Assembly (NCBI GenBank): GCA_024637155.1
Contig: JAGXFR010000015.1
Span: 1-64,000, forward strand
Reading direction: 5' to 3'
From: Burkholderiaceae bacterium
GTDB lineage: Bacteria > Pseudomonadota > Gammaproteobacteria > Burkholderiales > Burkholderiaceae_E
DNA length: 64,000 nucleotides
Part shown: in pieces, positions 8,375 through 16,839 of the stretch
Numbering within the stretch: position 1 is the stretch's first letter
Layout: each line of letters starts with the position of its first letter
Notes under the pieces: generated by a model
Databases searched by the model: none
What the model saw: the letters and a program-made list of their open reading frames with translations, nothing else
What the model was told of the DNA's origin: nothing
Made by a program: the position numbers and the translations under genes

Positions 8375-8812
8375 GTGACGCAAGCGACGGAGACCGCCGA
8401 CATCGCCATCCGCATCCGCGAAATCGATCACCTGGTCCTGCGCGTCGTTGATCTCGAGGCGATGCTGCGCTTCTACTGCGAAGTGCTCGGATGCACGGTG
8501 GCGCGCCGGGTTGACGACGCGGGCCTGGTGCAACTGCGTGCCGGGACTTCTCTGATCGATCTCGTGTCCGTGGCGGGCAAGATCGGACGCGCTGGCGGCA
8601 GCGCTCCGCAGGCGCAGGGCCGGAACATGGATCACTTCTGTGTGCGCGTGGAGCCCTTCGACGAAGCGGCGCTGCGCGGACATCTCGAAGCGCACGGGGT
8701 GCGCTCGGGTGCGACCGAGCAGCGCTACGGTGCCGAGGGGGCCGGCCCCTCGATCTACCTGCGCGATCCGGAAGGGAACACGGTCGAACTCAAGGGTCCG
8801 CCGGCCGAATGA
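8375..8812 (+). CDS. VOC family protein (glyoxalase/bleomycin-resistance-like)
   Basis: A 145-residue VOC protein. REIDHLVLRVVDLEAMLRFY opens module 1 with the conserved metal-ligand His, MDHFCVRV opens module 2 with a second His, and IYLRDPEGNTVELKGP supplies the closing Glu, so a full 2-His/Glu metal site is possible. Start is GTG at 8375, without a clear ribosome-binding site; it lies 19 bases after the preceding stop. Similar proteins include glyoxalases and ring-cleavage enzymes; the substrate is open. Confidence 0.8.
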   Translation: MTQATETADIAIRIREIDHLVLRVVDLEAMLRFYCEVLGCTVARRVDDAGLVQLRAGTSLIDLVSVAGKIGRAGGSAPQAQGRNMDHFCVRVEPFDEAALRGHLEAHGVRSGATEQRYGAEGAGPSIYLRDPEGNTVELKGPPAE

Positions 8813-8899
8813 ACGCCGCGCCGTTTCGCCATGGCAGGTGGTGCGAGGCAGTTCGTTGTCGGTCGAGTGGAGAGCATGCAGAGACAAAGGGAGACGAAC

Positions 8900-9247
8900 G
8901 TGGATTACATTGACGGCTTTGTGGTGGCTGTGCCCACCAGGAACAAGGAGAGCTATCGCAGGCATGCGCTCGCGGCGTCGGCAGTGTTCAAGGAGCACGG
9001 CGCGCTGCGCTCGGTGGAGTGCTGGGGGGACGACGTTCCGGACGGGAAAGTCACGTCCTTCCCGATGTCGGTCAAGTGCCAGCCCGATGAGACCGTGGTC
9101 TTCTCGTGGATCGTCTGGCCGTCGAAGGAAGCGCGCAAAAAGGGGATGGAAAAGGCGATGGCGGATCCGCGGCTCGACATGAAGGCCATGCCGTTTGATG
9201 GCACGCGATTGATCTATGGCGGGTTCGAGATGATCGTCGACGAGTGA
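8900..9247 (+). CDS. DUF1428 family protein (YbaA-like)
   Basis: A 115-residue DUF1428 protein. The family usually starts with YVDGFV, and here VDYIDGFVVAVP follows the GTG at 8900, 6 bases after AAGGGAG; upstream ATGs at 8831 and 8876 would add unusual residues. Conserved blocks include ECWGDDVPDGKVTSFPMSV and RLIYGGFEMIVD. The fold is a dimeric ferredoxin-like alpha/beta barrel; no activity is established. It lies between two VOC genes. Confidence 0.82.
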   Translation: MDYIDGFVVAVPTRNKESYRRHALAASAVFKEHGALRSVECWGDDVPDGKVTSFPMSVKCQPDETVVFSWIVWPSKEARKKGMEKAMADPRLDMKAMPFDGTRLIYGGFEMIVDE

Positions 9248-9266
9248 CCTGGGTCCACGCCAACCG

Positions 9267-9689
9267 ATGAATCCCCACATCACGCTGCTCACGCTGTGTG
9301 TTGCCGATCTGGAACGCGCGGTTGCGTTCTACCGTGACGGACTCGGTTTCCCGACCCAGGGCATTGTTGGCACCGAGTTCGAGAATGGCGCGGTCGCCTT
9401 CTTCCAACTCCAGTCGGGCCTCAAGCTCGGGCTCTGGCCGCGCCAGAGCCTCGCCGCGGAAACCGGACTTCCCGCGCAGGAACCGAATGCGATGGAGTTT
9501 GCCATCGGTCACAATGTCTCGTCGCAGCAGGAGGTCGACGCCGTCATGGCGCGGGCTGCGCAGGCCGGCGCCCGGATCGTCAAGCCGGCCGCGCGCGCCT
9601 TCTGGGGCGGTTACTCCGGGTACTTCCAGGATCCGGACGGCCACTTGTGGGAGATCGCGTTCAATCCCGCCCTGTCGGCGCTGGGCTAG
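9267..9689 (+). CDS. VOC family protein
   Basis: A 140-residue VOC protein of the type ITLLTLCVADLERAVAFYRDGLGFP, with FWGGYSGYFQDPDGHLWEIAFNP at the C-terminus, the standard closing motif including the Glu ligand. The first-module His is present (PHITLLT), as in many lactoylglutathione-lyase-like proteins. It is 19 bases downstream of the DUF1428 gene. Substrate unknown. Confidence 0.8.
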   Translation: MNPHITLLTLCVADLERAVAFYRDGLGFPTQGIVGTEFENGAVAFFQLQSGLKLGLWPRQSLAAETGLPAQEPNAMEFAIGHNVSSQQEVDAVMARAAQAGARIVKPAARAFWGGYSGYFQDPDGHLWEIAFNPALSALG

Positions 9690-9731
9690 CGGCGGCAAGC
9701 GCGGACAGGCGTCACGCAACCGGAGCGTCGC

Positions 9732-10244
9732 ATGCGCAGGAGAACCCTGTACGTACTGATGTTCAGCGTGCCGGCCCTTCTGGCGGCGGTCATGGTATCT
9801 CTCGCGTTGTTCGGTTCGGCGGCGGGCTTCCTGTGGCTGTTCGTTCTCGGCGACGAACCCTGGCCGCAGAGCGCCAGCACGCTGCTGGCATCGCTGTTCG
9901 TTCTGAGCTTCCTCGCACTGTGGGTCGCGCTGCTGTCGCTCGCGTATTTCGCCGGGCGCAAACAGGAGGCGCTCCCGGCGCTCAGTGTCCGCCATGTCAC
10001 GATGTCGGTGGGCGCCACGGTGCTGCTCGTCCTGCTCGCTCTTTCTCACCAGTGGAGCGTGGGCAATATCGGAGCGCCGGGCAACGGCGCACTGTGCTCC
10101 GGCTATTGTCGGGAGCAGGGATTCGACGCGAGTTCGATGCCGCCGCGCGACTCGGGGCTGGACACCTGCAGCTGTCTGGACGCGCAGGGGCGCGAAGCGA
10201 CGACGTTGCCGATGGCCACAGTGCGCGCGCGCCGGCAGCGCTGA
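9732..10244 (+). CDS. membrane protein with cysteine-rich C-terminal tail
   Basis: A 170-residue protein with three predicted membrane helices (about residues 6-40, 48-75 and 88-108) and a C-terminal tail of about 60 residues containing four cysteines in two pairs, CSGYC and CSC. If the tail faces the periplasm these could form disulfides or bind metal. I do not recognise the family. It begins 42 bases after the VOC gene. Confidence 0.6.
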   Translation: MRRRTLYVLMFSVPALLAAVMVSLALFGSAAGFLWLFVLGDEPWPQSASTLLASLFVLSFLALWVALLSLAYFAGRKQEALPALSVRHVTMSVGATVLLVLLALSHQWSVGNIGAPGNGALCSGYCREQGFDASSMPPRDSGLDTCSCLDAQGREATTLPMATVRARRQR

Positions 10245-10328
10245 CGTCGGGGCGCTGAGCGCGCGCGCGAACGCAGTTCAGGCACGGATTCTGCCGGCTG
10301 CACGAAAATGAGTTCAACAGGAGGTTCC

Positions 10329-11012
10329 GTGTCCAGCACCACCCTTCAAGGCAAGCGCATTCTCGTCACGCAGGCCGACGCCTTCATGGGCCCGACGCTG
10401 TGCGCAGTTCTCGCCGAGCATGGTGCGATCGTCATCGCCGACGTGCGAGCGCTGGTCGCTCCCGAGGCGGCCTCGGCTGCCGTCGCGGCGGCGGGCGAGA
10501 TCGACGTTCTCGTCGCCAATCTGGCCGTGCCGGCGCCCACCACGGAGGCGACGCAGGTCTCGGATACCGAGTGGCGCGACACCTTCGCCGCGCTGGTGGA
10601 TCCGCTGCCGCGGCTGTTTCGTACGGTGCTGCCGGCCATGATCGAACGGCGCGCCGGGAAGATCCTGGTGATGGGCAGCGCCTCGGCGCTGCGCGGGATG
10701 AAGCGCACGTCCACCTACAGTGCCGCCCGCGGTGCGCAACTGGCCTATGTGCAGGCGGTCGGCGTGGAGCTTGCCGTCCACAACGTGCAGGTCAATGTGG
10801 TCGCGCAGAATTTCGTCGACAACCCCACCTACTTCCCGCCCGAGGTGCAGGCCAATCCGCGCTTCCAGGAGCGCCTCCAGCGCGAAGTGCCGCTCGGTCG
10901 CCTGGTCGGGGCGCGCGAGGACGCGGAGTTCGCGGCCTACCTGTGCAGCGAGGCGGCGAACTGCTTCGTGGGCCAGGTGTTTCCAGTCTGCGGCGGCTGG
11001 GTCGCGCGCTAG
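10329..11012 (+). CDS. halohydrin dehalogenase-type SDR protein
   Basis: A 227-residue protein of the short-chain dehydrogenase fold that lacks the Gly-rich NAD(P) loop. Instead it carries both signatures of halohydrin dehalogenases: T14-x4-F19-x-G21, which replaces the cofactor loop by a halide pocket, and S117-x12-Y130-x3-R134, where Arg replaces the catalytic Lys of SDRs. The C-terminal part (NPTYFPPEV, PLGRLVGAREDAEFAAYL, GQVFPVCGG) also resembles HheC. Such enzymes interconvert vicinal halohydrins and epoxides and open epoxides with anions, without NAD(P)H. Start GTG 10329 follows AGGAGG at 10319-10324; ATG 10308 is less likely. An NTF2-like protein follows. Motif match is strong; activity is untested. 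Confidence 0.8.
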   Translation: MSSTTLQGKRILVTQADAFMGPTLCAVLAEHGAIVIADVRALVAPEAASAAVAAAGEIDVLVANLAVPAPTTEATQVSDTEWRDTFAALVDPLPRLFRTVLPAMIERRAGKILVMGSASALRGMKRTSTYSAARGAQLAYVQAVGVELAVHNVQVNVVAQNFVDNPTYFPPEVQANPRFQERLQREVPLGRLVGAREDAEFAAYLCSEAANCFVGQVFPVCGGWVAR

Positions 11013-11065
11013 AGGCACCGCCAGCGCAGCTGTGCGGCGTGACGAGAGAAAGGAGAACCACGGAC

Positions 11066-11458
11066 ATGAGCGAACCGTCCGATCGCAACAAGCGCAACGC
11101 GATCGCGTTCTACGACCTGATGTTCAATCAGTGCCGGCCCGCCGAGGCGATTCAGCGCTACGCCGGCGCAACGTACACCCAGCACAATCCGCACGTCGCC
11201 GATGGCAGGCAGGCGTTCATCGACTACTTCGAGAAGATGGCGCGCGAGTACCCGGGCAAGCGCGTGACCGTCAAGCGCGCGGTGGCGGAGGGGGATCTGG
11301 TTGTCCTGCACTGCCACCAGGAGTGGCCGGGGGACGCGAACCGAGATTGGGCGGGCATCGACATCTTCCGATTCGATGCCGCCGGCAAGATCGTCGAGCA
11401 CTGGGATGTGCTGCAGGTTGTCCCGGCAGAATCCGCGCACGCCAACACCATGTTCTAG
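11066..11458 (+). CDS. SnoaL-like NTF2-fold protein
   Basis: A 130-residue SnoaL-type protein. RNKRNAIAFYDLMFNQCRPAEAIQRYAG and YTQHNPHVADGRQAFIDYF carry the usual His/Asp pocket residues, and DIFRFDAAGKIVEHWDVLQ is the typical closing segment of this group. AAAGGAGA lies before the ATG at 11066. Adjacent to the halohydrin dehalogenase-type gene (54 bases) and probably cotranscribed; a role in handling the same class of small oxygenated substrate, for example epoxide hydration as in limonene epoxide hydrolase of the same fold, is only a speculation. Confidence 0.8.
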   Translation: MSEPSDRNKRNAIAFYDLMFNQCRPAEAIQRYAGATYTQHNPHVADGRQAFIDYFEKMAREYPGKRVTVKRAVAEGDLVVLHCHQEWPGDANRDWAGIDIFRFDAAGKIVEHWDVLQVVPAESAHANTMF

Positions 11459-11647
11459 GGGGCAGAAGCCATGCCGACGCGCCGCCCATGTCTGATCATG
11501 CCTGACGCGGATCACTGCACGAGCAGAACGGACACGCTCTATGATTCAATCAGGAAACAGTCAGAGCCGGGGCGGCCATGAGGCGCAGACGCGGCGAATC
11601 GCGACCGCCGGCGCCCCGTGGATCGATCGTTTGCAGGAGAGCTCGAC

Positions 11648-12067
11648 ATGAATGACGCGCACGAAGGTGGCTGTTTGTGCGGCAGCGTTCGCTATCGCGT
11701 TTCGGGCGAGCCCGCGAGAAGTCAGGCCTGCCACTGCAGCTACTGCCAGACCCGCACGGGGTCGGCGTTTGCGATCGTCGTCGCGTTCCAGGAGGAGCAA
11801 ATCGCCTGGAGCGGACCCGAGCTCACAGTGTATGAACATCGGTCGGACGAGAGCGGGCGCTGGATCCGGAACCACTTCTGCAGCCGATGCGGGACAACGG
11901 TGATGCTCAGCATCGAGCGAGACCCGAAGCTGCGCATTATCGCCGGCGGGACCTTCGAGGATCCGGGCTGGTTCGGGATCGATCGCCACATCTGGACGCG
12001 CTCGGCGCAGCATTGGATGCACATTCCGGACGGGGTGGCGAAATTCGAAAAGGCCTACGTGCCATGA
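11648..12067 (+). CDS. GFA family zinc protein
   Basis: A 139-residue GFA (glutathione-dependent formaldehyde-activating enzyme-like) domain protein. Zinc ligands are visible: CLCG near the N-terminus, CHCSYC at about residues 28-33, and FCSRCGTTV at about 78-86. The family fold is a zinc beta-sandwich; only some members have been tied to glutathione-formaldehyde chemistry. AGGAGAGC precedes the ATG at 11648. Function here is not specified by neighbours, though a GST gene follows 26 bases later. Confidence 0.85.
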   Translation: MNDAHEGGCLCGSVRYRVSGEPARSQACHCSYCQTRTGSAFAIVVAFQEEQIAWSGPELTVYEHRSDESGRWIRNHFCSRCGTTVMLSIERDPKLRIIAGGTFEDPGWFGIDRHIWTRSAQHWMHIPDGVAKFEKAYVP

Positions 12068-12093
12068 TGCCGTCACGCTGATGAGGAGATGCC

Positions 12094-12729
12094 GTGAAAC
12101 TGATCGGAATGCTCGACTCGCCCTACGTCCGCCGCGTGGCCGTCTCGCTGCAGTTGCTCGGCCTGCGCTTCGAGCACGAGTCGATTTCGGTCTTCCGCGG
12201 TTTCGCTCAGTTCCAGAAGATCAACCCCGTGGTGAAGGCACCGTCGCTGATCTGCGACGACGGGGAGGTGCTGATGGATTCATCGCTGATCCTCGAGTAC
12301 GCGCAGGCGCTGGCGCCGCAGCGGCGCCTGCTGCCCGTCGACATCGCACAGCTCCAGCACACGCTGCATACGGTTGGACTGGCGCTGGCGGCCTGCGAGA
12401 AGAGCGTGCAGATCGTCTATGAGCGCAATCTGCGGCCGTCCGAAATCCAGCATGCGCCGTGGATCGAGCGTGTTTCCGGTCAGCTGCTGGCTGCGTACGC
12501 CGCGCTGGAAGCGAATCTCCAGCGGCGGCCCCTCGCGGCGACGAGCGTGGCGATCAACCAGGCGGGGGTGAGCGTCGCGGCGGCGTGGCGCTTCACCCAG
12601 GAGACGATTCCCGACGTGCTCGCGGGCGCGAACCACCCTGCACTGGAGGCCTTCTCGGCGGCGGCCGAGGCGCTCCCTGAGTTCGTGGCCGCGCCGCACG
12701 GCGCGGGCACCTACCGTCATGACGGCTAG
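12094..12729 (+). CDS. glutathione S-transferase family protein
   Basis: A 211-residue GST with an N-terminal thioredoxin-like domain (MKLIGMLDSPYVRRVAVSL, Ser9 as likely glutathione-activating residue; KAPSLICDDGEVLMDSSLILEYA is the glutathione-binding region) and an all-helical C-terminal domain. Start is GTG at 12094. The usual role is conjugation or reduction using glutathione in the cytoplasm. It follows the GFA gene and precedes the patatin gene. Confidence 0.85.
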   Translation: MKLIGMLDSPYVRRVAVSLQLLGLRFEHESISVFRGFAQFQKINPVVKAPSLICDDGEVLMDSSLILEYAQALAPQRRLLPVDIAQLQHTLHTVGLALAACEKSVQIVYERNLRPSEIQHAPWIERVSGQLLAAYAALEANLQRRPLAATSVAINQAGVSVAAAWRFTQETIPDVLAGANHPALEAFSAAAEALPEFVAAPHGAGTYRHDG

Positions 12730-12768
12730 GCGAGTGTCCCGAACCGACCTGCGTCGGGAGCCGCGACG

Positions 12769-13686
12769 ATGAGCGCGCGCAAGGCGACAATCGGGCTCGC
12801 GCTGGGCAGCGGTTCTTCCCGCGGCTGGTCCCACATCGGGGTTCTCCATGCGCTGGCCGAGCAGAAAATCGTGCCGGATGTCATCTGTGGCGCGTCCATT
12901 GGCGCGCTCGTGGGGGCGTCCTATGTGTCGAGCAATCTGGAGAAGCTCGAGGATTGGGTGCGCAGGCTCACCAAGTTCGACACGGCACGTTTCTTTGAAA
13001 TCAACACTTCGCTGAACGGGTTCATCAACAGGGAACGCCTGCATGGGTTCCTGAGCGAATATGTGGCCCGTGACGATGCGCTGATCGAGGATCTTCCCAG
13101 GCAATATGCTGCGGTCGCCACCGATCTCGAAGCGGGCCGGGAAGTCTGGATGACCAAGGGCCCCGTACTGGAAGCGGTCTGGTCGTCGATGGCCTTGCCC
13201 GGGCTCTTTCCAGCGATACGGAACAAGGATCGCTGGCTGGTGGATGGCGGCTTGGTCAATCCGGTTCCCGTTTCGATCTGCCGCGCGCTGGGAGCGGACA
13301 TCGTCATCGCCGTCAACTTGAACGGCGATCTTCTGGGAAGACATCTTCAGAAGCCGGAGGAGGGATCGAAGAGGATTCCGCGTGTCGTCGACCGGTTTGC
13401 GGATCTCGTCACGGAATACGCCGCGTCGGCGTTCCCCGCGAGGAAGAACGGCGCCAAACCCCCGGGGCTGTTCGACGCGATCGCCAGCTCCTTCAACATC
13501 GCGCAGGATCGGATCACCCGCAGCCGAATGGCGGGTGATCCGCCGGACATTCTGCTCACTCCCAAGCTCGCGCAAATCGGACTGCTGGAGTTCTACCGCG
13601 CCGCCGAGGCGATCACCGAGGGAGAGCGGTGTGTTCGGCGGATGCTGCCCGAGATCCGGCACGTGCTCAAAATGGGCGAGCCGTGA
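12769..13686 (+). CDS. patatin-like phospholipase (RssA/YchK type)
   Basis: A 305-residue patatin-domain serine hydrolase. The oxyanion loop is GSGSSRGWSHIGVLHAL at the N-terminus, the nucleophile elbow is GASIGAL (about residues 44-50), and the dyad Asp is in VDGGLVNP (about residue 161). No signal peptide, so probably cytoplasmic as for the RssA family. Expected to hydrolyse acyl esters of lipids. Its stop overlaps the start of the next gene (GTGA). Confidence 0.87.
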   Translation: MSARKATIGLALGSGSSRGWSHIGVLHALAEQKIVPDVICGASIGALVGASYVSSNLEKLEDWVRRLTKFDTARFFEINTSLNGFINRERLHGFLSEYVARDDALIEDLPRQYAAVATDLEAGREVWMTKGPVLEAVWSSMALPGLFPAIRNKDRWLVDGGLVNPVPVSICRALGADIVIAVNLNGDLLGRHLQKPEEGSKRIPRVVDRFADLVTEYAASAFPARKNGAKPPGLFDAIASSFNIAQDRITRSRMAGDPPDILLTPKLAQIGLLEFYRAAEAITEGERCVRRMLPEIRHVLKMGEP

Positions 13687-14033
13687 TCTGGCTCATTACC
13701 AAGTACTTCCTGACCGCCGCGGTCGTGGTGCTGGTCTCCGAAGTCGCCAAGCGCAGTGACAAGCTCGGCGGCTTTGTGGCGGCACTTCCGCTGGTTACCG
13801 TGCTGGCGTTGATCTGGCTTCACGTGGAGCAGCAGCCACAGGAGAAGCTCGCCAACCACGCCTGGTACACCTTCTGGTACGTGCTGCCCACGCTGCCGAT
13901 GTTCCTGGCCTTCCCCGCGCTCTTGCCGCGTTTCGGGTTCTGGCCGACGCTGCTGGCGTGCGTGCTGATCACGGTCGCGTGTTTCGGGTTGTTCGCGCTC
14001 GTGCTGCGGCGCTTCGGGATCGAGTTGCTCTAG
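13683..14033 (+). CDS. DUF3147 family membrane protein
   Basis: A 116-residue membrane protein with about four helices. LITKYFLTAAVVVLVSEVAKRSDKLGGFVAALPLVTVLALIWL covers the first two and matches DUF3147. Start is GTG at 13683, overlapping the patatin stop, so translation is probably coupled. Its 3' end overlaps the convergent transporter gene by 4 bases. Function unknown. Confidence 0.75.
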   Translation: MIWLITKYFLTAAVVVLVSEVAKRSDKLGGFVAALPLVTVLALIWLHVEQQPQEKLANHAWYTFWYVLPTLPMFLAFPALLPRFGFWPTLLACVLITVACFGLFALVLRRFGIELL

Positions 14034-15043
14034 CGGCGTCCTTGTCGCTGGAATGCCCGCACCCCGAGCACCACGCCGGCGACGAGCAGCGCGACCCCGC
14101 TCAACGTCGCCACCCCGGGGAAGGTGCCGCGCCACAGGAACGCATAGAGCAGCGCGGCCAGCGTCTCGAAGACGATCAGCTGTCCGACCAGCGAGGTCGA
14201 GACGAGCTGGCTGGCGCGGTTCCAGAGGATCGTGCCCAGCCACGAAGCGAGCAGCCCGAGGACCAGCATCGTCGCCACGAAGAGCAGGGGCCGTGGTCCG
14301 AGCGGCCCGTCGTACGCGCCACTGCCGCCTGCCTGCAGCACCCAGAGCACGGCTCCCCCGACAAGCGCGAGCGGCAGCGAAACCAGACCCTGCGCGGTCG
14401 ACCAGGTTCCCGGGCCATGCGTCGGATTGCGCCGCAACCAGGCGGAGTTGCGGATCGGATACCAGGTCCAGCAGGCGATGGCGACCAGGGTGAGCGCGGC
14501 GCCGGACCACAGGCCCACGGGATCGCCGTCGCCGAGCCGTGCCCACTCGTCATGGTTCACGAGCAACACGCCGGCGCTGATCGTCACCAGCGAAACGGAC
14601 AGCCGCCCCCAGGGAAGCGCGCGCTCGCTCAGATTCGAGCACACCGCGATCACCACCGGGAGTGTCCCGATCAGGATGGTCGGCAGCGGGGCGCCTGCCA
14701 GCTGAATTCCCGCGGCGAGGAATCCGTAGTAGAGAAAGTTGCCGGACAGCGACAGGCGGGCGGCCTCGTACCAGTCGCGGCGCGTCAGCCGCGCCAGTCG
14801 GGTACGGCGGGCGAATGCGATCGGGATGCAGATGAGTCCGAAGGCGAGGTAGCGACCGATCGAGAGCACGGCCGGCGGATAGTCGTGCAGCATGACCGGG
14901 ACGAGAAACACGAGACCCCAGAGCATTCCGGCGGCAAGCGCCGCCGCGACGCCGGTCGCAAGCGCCGAACCGGGCGCCGCCGCGACGACCGCCGGCTTCG
15001 CACCGGACAGCGGCACGACGCCGGACTCGGGAAACGTGTCCAT
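14030..15043 (-). CDS. EamA family (DMT) transporter
   Basis: A 337-residue member of the drug/metabolite transporter superfamily with about ten membrane helices in two EamA repeats (first starting near residue 30 at GVAAALAAGMLWGLVFLVPVM, second near residue 175). Such proteins export small metabolites or amino acids; the substrate is unknown. The first 25 residues are polar and low in complexity, so the true start may be slightly later. It is the last gene of a minus-strand group and converges with the DUF3147 gene. Confidence 0.85.
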   Translation of the reverse strand: MDTFPESGVVPLSGAKPAVVAAAPGSALATGVAAALAAGMLWGLVFLVPVMLHDYPPAVLSIGRYLAFGLICIPIAFARRTRLARLTRRDWYEAARLSLSGNFLYYGFLAAGIQLAGAPLPTILIGTLPVVIAVCSNLSERALPWGRLSVSLVTISAGVLLVNHDEWARLGDGDPVGLWSGAALTLVAIACWTWYPIRNSAWLRRNPTHGPGTWSTAQGLVSLPLALVGGAVLWVLQAGGSGAYDGPLGPRPLLFVATMLVLGLLASWLGTILWNRASQLVSTSLVGQLIVFETLAALLYAFLWRGTFPGVATLSGVALLVAGVVLGVRAFQRQGRR

Positions 15044-15062
15044 GGAATCCGCGCCGTGCCCG

Positions 15063-16091
15063 TCAGTCCGGAAACCCGATCGTGCGGCCCGGTTGCGCGA
15101 ACGGCTCGTCGCGAAACAGGCCGTTGGCGAGATTGTGTGGATGGCGTGCGGCTTCGGCGAAGTCGAGCACCGGGCTCAGGCAGCAGTCGCTCGCCGCGGC
15201 CGCCTGCGCCCACTCGTCGCGGGAGCGCTCGGCGAGCCGCGCGGCGATGCGCGCGGTGGTGGCGGCCCAGCTCGCCGGGTCGTACTGGCTCTGGCGGTCG
15301 ATCTCGCCCGAGAGCCCCAGTACCTCGAGCAACGCCGCGTAGAACTTGGGCTCGAGCGCGCCCACCGCGACGAAGCGCTCGTCCGCACAACGGTAGACGC
15401 GGTAGAAGGGCAGCGCGCCGTCGAGCAGATTGTTCTCGCGGCGCAGATTCCAGATTCCGCCGGCGATCAGCCCGTAGAACATCGGCGTAAGTCCGACCGT
15501 GCCCGCGAGGATGCTGGTCTCGACCACGCCGCCCGCGCCGTTCACGGAGCGTTGCACGAGCCGAGCGAGCACGCCGAGCAGGAGGTGCATCGCGCCGCCG
15601 CCGAAGTCGGCGACGAGGTTCAGCGGCACAATCGGCTCTTCGCGCGTGCCGATCGCGTGGAGTACGCCGGCGATCGCCAGATAGTTGATGTCGTGCCCCG
15701 CACGCGCGGCGAGCGGCCCCTGGGTGCCCCAGCCGCTCAGCCGGCCGATCACGAGCCGGGGATGGCGCGCCAGCAGTTCGGCGGGCGCGAGCCCCAGGCG
15801 CTCGAGCACGCCCGGGCGGAAGCCCTCAAGAAGCACGTCCGCCTCGGCAAGCAGCGCCAGCAGCCGTTCGCGGCCCGCCGGATCCTTCAGGTCGATGAGC
15901 CGCGTTTCCTTGTCAACATTGAGCAGGTCGTATTCGGGGCGCATGGCCACGCCGAGCCCCGGATCATCCGGCGGGCTGACGCGCGTGACGCGCGCGCCGA
16001 GCTGGCGCAGGACCATGCCGGCAAAGGGAACCGGTCCGATCGCGTGAAGTTCGACGACCGCGAGACCTGCGAGAGGGGGTGCTGCGTCCAT
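15063..16091 (-). CDS. CaiB/BaiF (class III) CoA-transferase
   Basis: A 342-residue class III CoA-transferase / alpha-methylacyl-CoA racemase family protein. LAGLAVVELHAIGPVPFAGMVLRQLGARVTRV is the N-terminal CoA-binding signature; the His-Asp pair of alpha-methylacyl-CoA racemase may correspond to AGHDINY and the Asp in LVADFGGGAMH. The sequence is closer to the racemase branch (Amacr) than to formyl-CoA transferase. It would act on a CoA thioester in fatty-acid or bile-acid-like side-chain degradation. It lies 19 bases upstream of the EamA gene on the same strand. Confidence 0.85.
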   Translation of the reverse strand: MDAAPPLAGLAVVELHAIGPVPFAGMVLRQLGARVTRVSPPDDPGLGVAMRPEYDLLNVDKETRLIDLKDPAGRERLLALLAEADVLLEGFRPGVLERLGLAPAELLARHPRLVIGRLSGWGTQGPLAARAGHDINYLAIAGVLHAIGTREEPIVPLNLVADFGGGAMHLLLGVLARLVQRSVNGAGGVVETSILAGTVGLTPMFYGLIAGGIWNLRRENNLLDGALPFYRVYRCADERFVAVGALEPKFYAALLEVLGLSGEIDRQSQYDPASWAATTARIAARLAERSRDEWAQAAAASDCCLSPVLDFAEAARHPHNLANGLFRDEPFAQPGRTIGFPD

Positions 16092-16131
16092 GGTCGGGCT
16101 CGGGTTGGATTGCGCGATGAGTTCCCTGCGA

Positions 16132-16812
16132 TCAGCGCTCGTCGCGCGACGCGAGCACGTCGGCCAGCGCAGCCTTCAACTGCGCGACCTCCTCCTCCAG
16201 CCGGATCAGCCGTGCCTCGAGCAATTCGCTCGTCCCGTGCTGTGCGGCGTTCGGACGGCTCTCGCCACCCCCGTCGGGCCGCGGCGCAGCCGCGAGTTCC
16301 GGCGTCACCGGACCCCCGAGCAGGTGCGCCCAGCGTGCCTCGCGCGCGCCGGGCTGGCGGGGCAGAAGGACGACGAGCGCGCCCTGCGCCCGCTCGGCCA
16401 ACTCGTGCAGGAAGCCTTCCACCGACGAAGCATCGGCGAAGTTCTCGATCCGCGCGCAATTCGCGCGCAACTCGGCCGCGGTCTGCGGACCGCGCAGCGC
16501 CAGCATCGCCAGCAGCGCCACCGCCTGCGCGGGCACGCCCAGTACACGCTTGATGTTCTGCTCGTAGCGCATGGCGCGCCCGCCGCTCGACTCGATGACC
16601 AGCGCGTGCCGGCGCAGCGTATCGAGCGCCGCCTGCAATTCGGCGGTGCTCGCCGTGATGACTGGATCGCGGCTGGTCTTCTGGTTGCAGCCGGAGACGA
16701 GCGCGTTCAAGGTCAGCGGATAGGTGTCGGGCACCGTCTGCTCCTTCTCGACGAGCACGCCGAGCACGCGCGATTCGAGCAGGGACAAGGGCGGCAGCAC
16801 GGTCTCGGACAT
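16132..16812 (-). CDS. yceH: YceH family protein (DUF480)
   Basis: A 226-residue YceH/UPF0502 protein with two winged-helix domains: LSLLESRVLGVLVEKEQTVPDTYPLTLNALVSGCNQKTSRDPV is the signature of the first. The C-terminus (about residues 195-220) is a short predicted coiled coil (LEARLIRLEEEVAQLKAAL). Function is not established. On the minus strand a TACACT hexamer at 16842-16847 could be the -10 element of its own promoter. Confidence 0.9.
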   Translation of the reverse strand: MSETVLPPLSLLESRVLGVLVEKEQTVPDTYPLTLNALVSGCNQKTSRDPVITASTAELQAALDTLRRHALVIESSGGRAMRYEQNIKRVLGVPAQAVALLAMLALRGPQTAAELRANCARIENFADASSVEGFLHELAERAQGALVVLLPRQPGAREARWAHLLGGPVTPELAAAPRPDGGGESRPNAAQHGTSELLEARLIRLEEEVAQLKAALADVLASRDER

Positions 16813-16839
16813 CGTCGATCCAGCGGGTGGGGGACACTC

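Noticed and set aside
10329-11012. Annotation as an ordinary short-chain dehydrogenase
   Set aside because: The NAD loop and the catalytic Lys are both replaced by halohydrin dehalogenase motifs.
13958-15490. A 510-codon plus-strand frame opposite the EamA and CoA-transferase genes
   Set aside because: Arg/Gly/Ala-rich with no family resemblance; both minus-strand genes are unmistakable.
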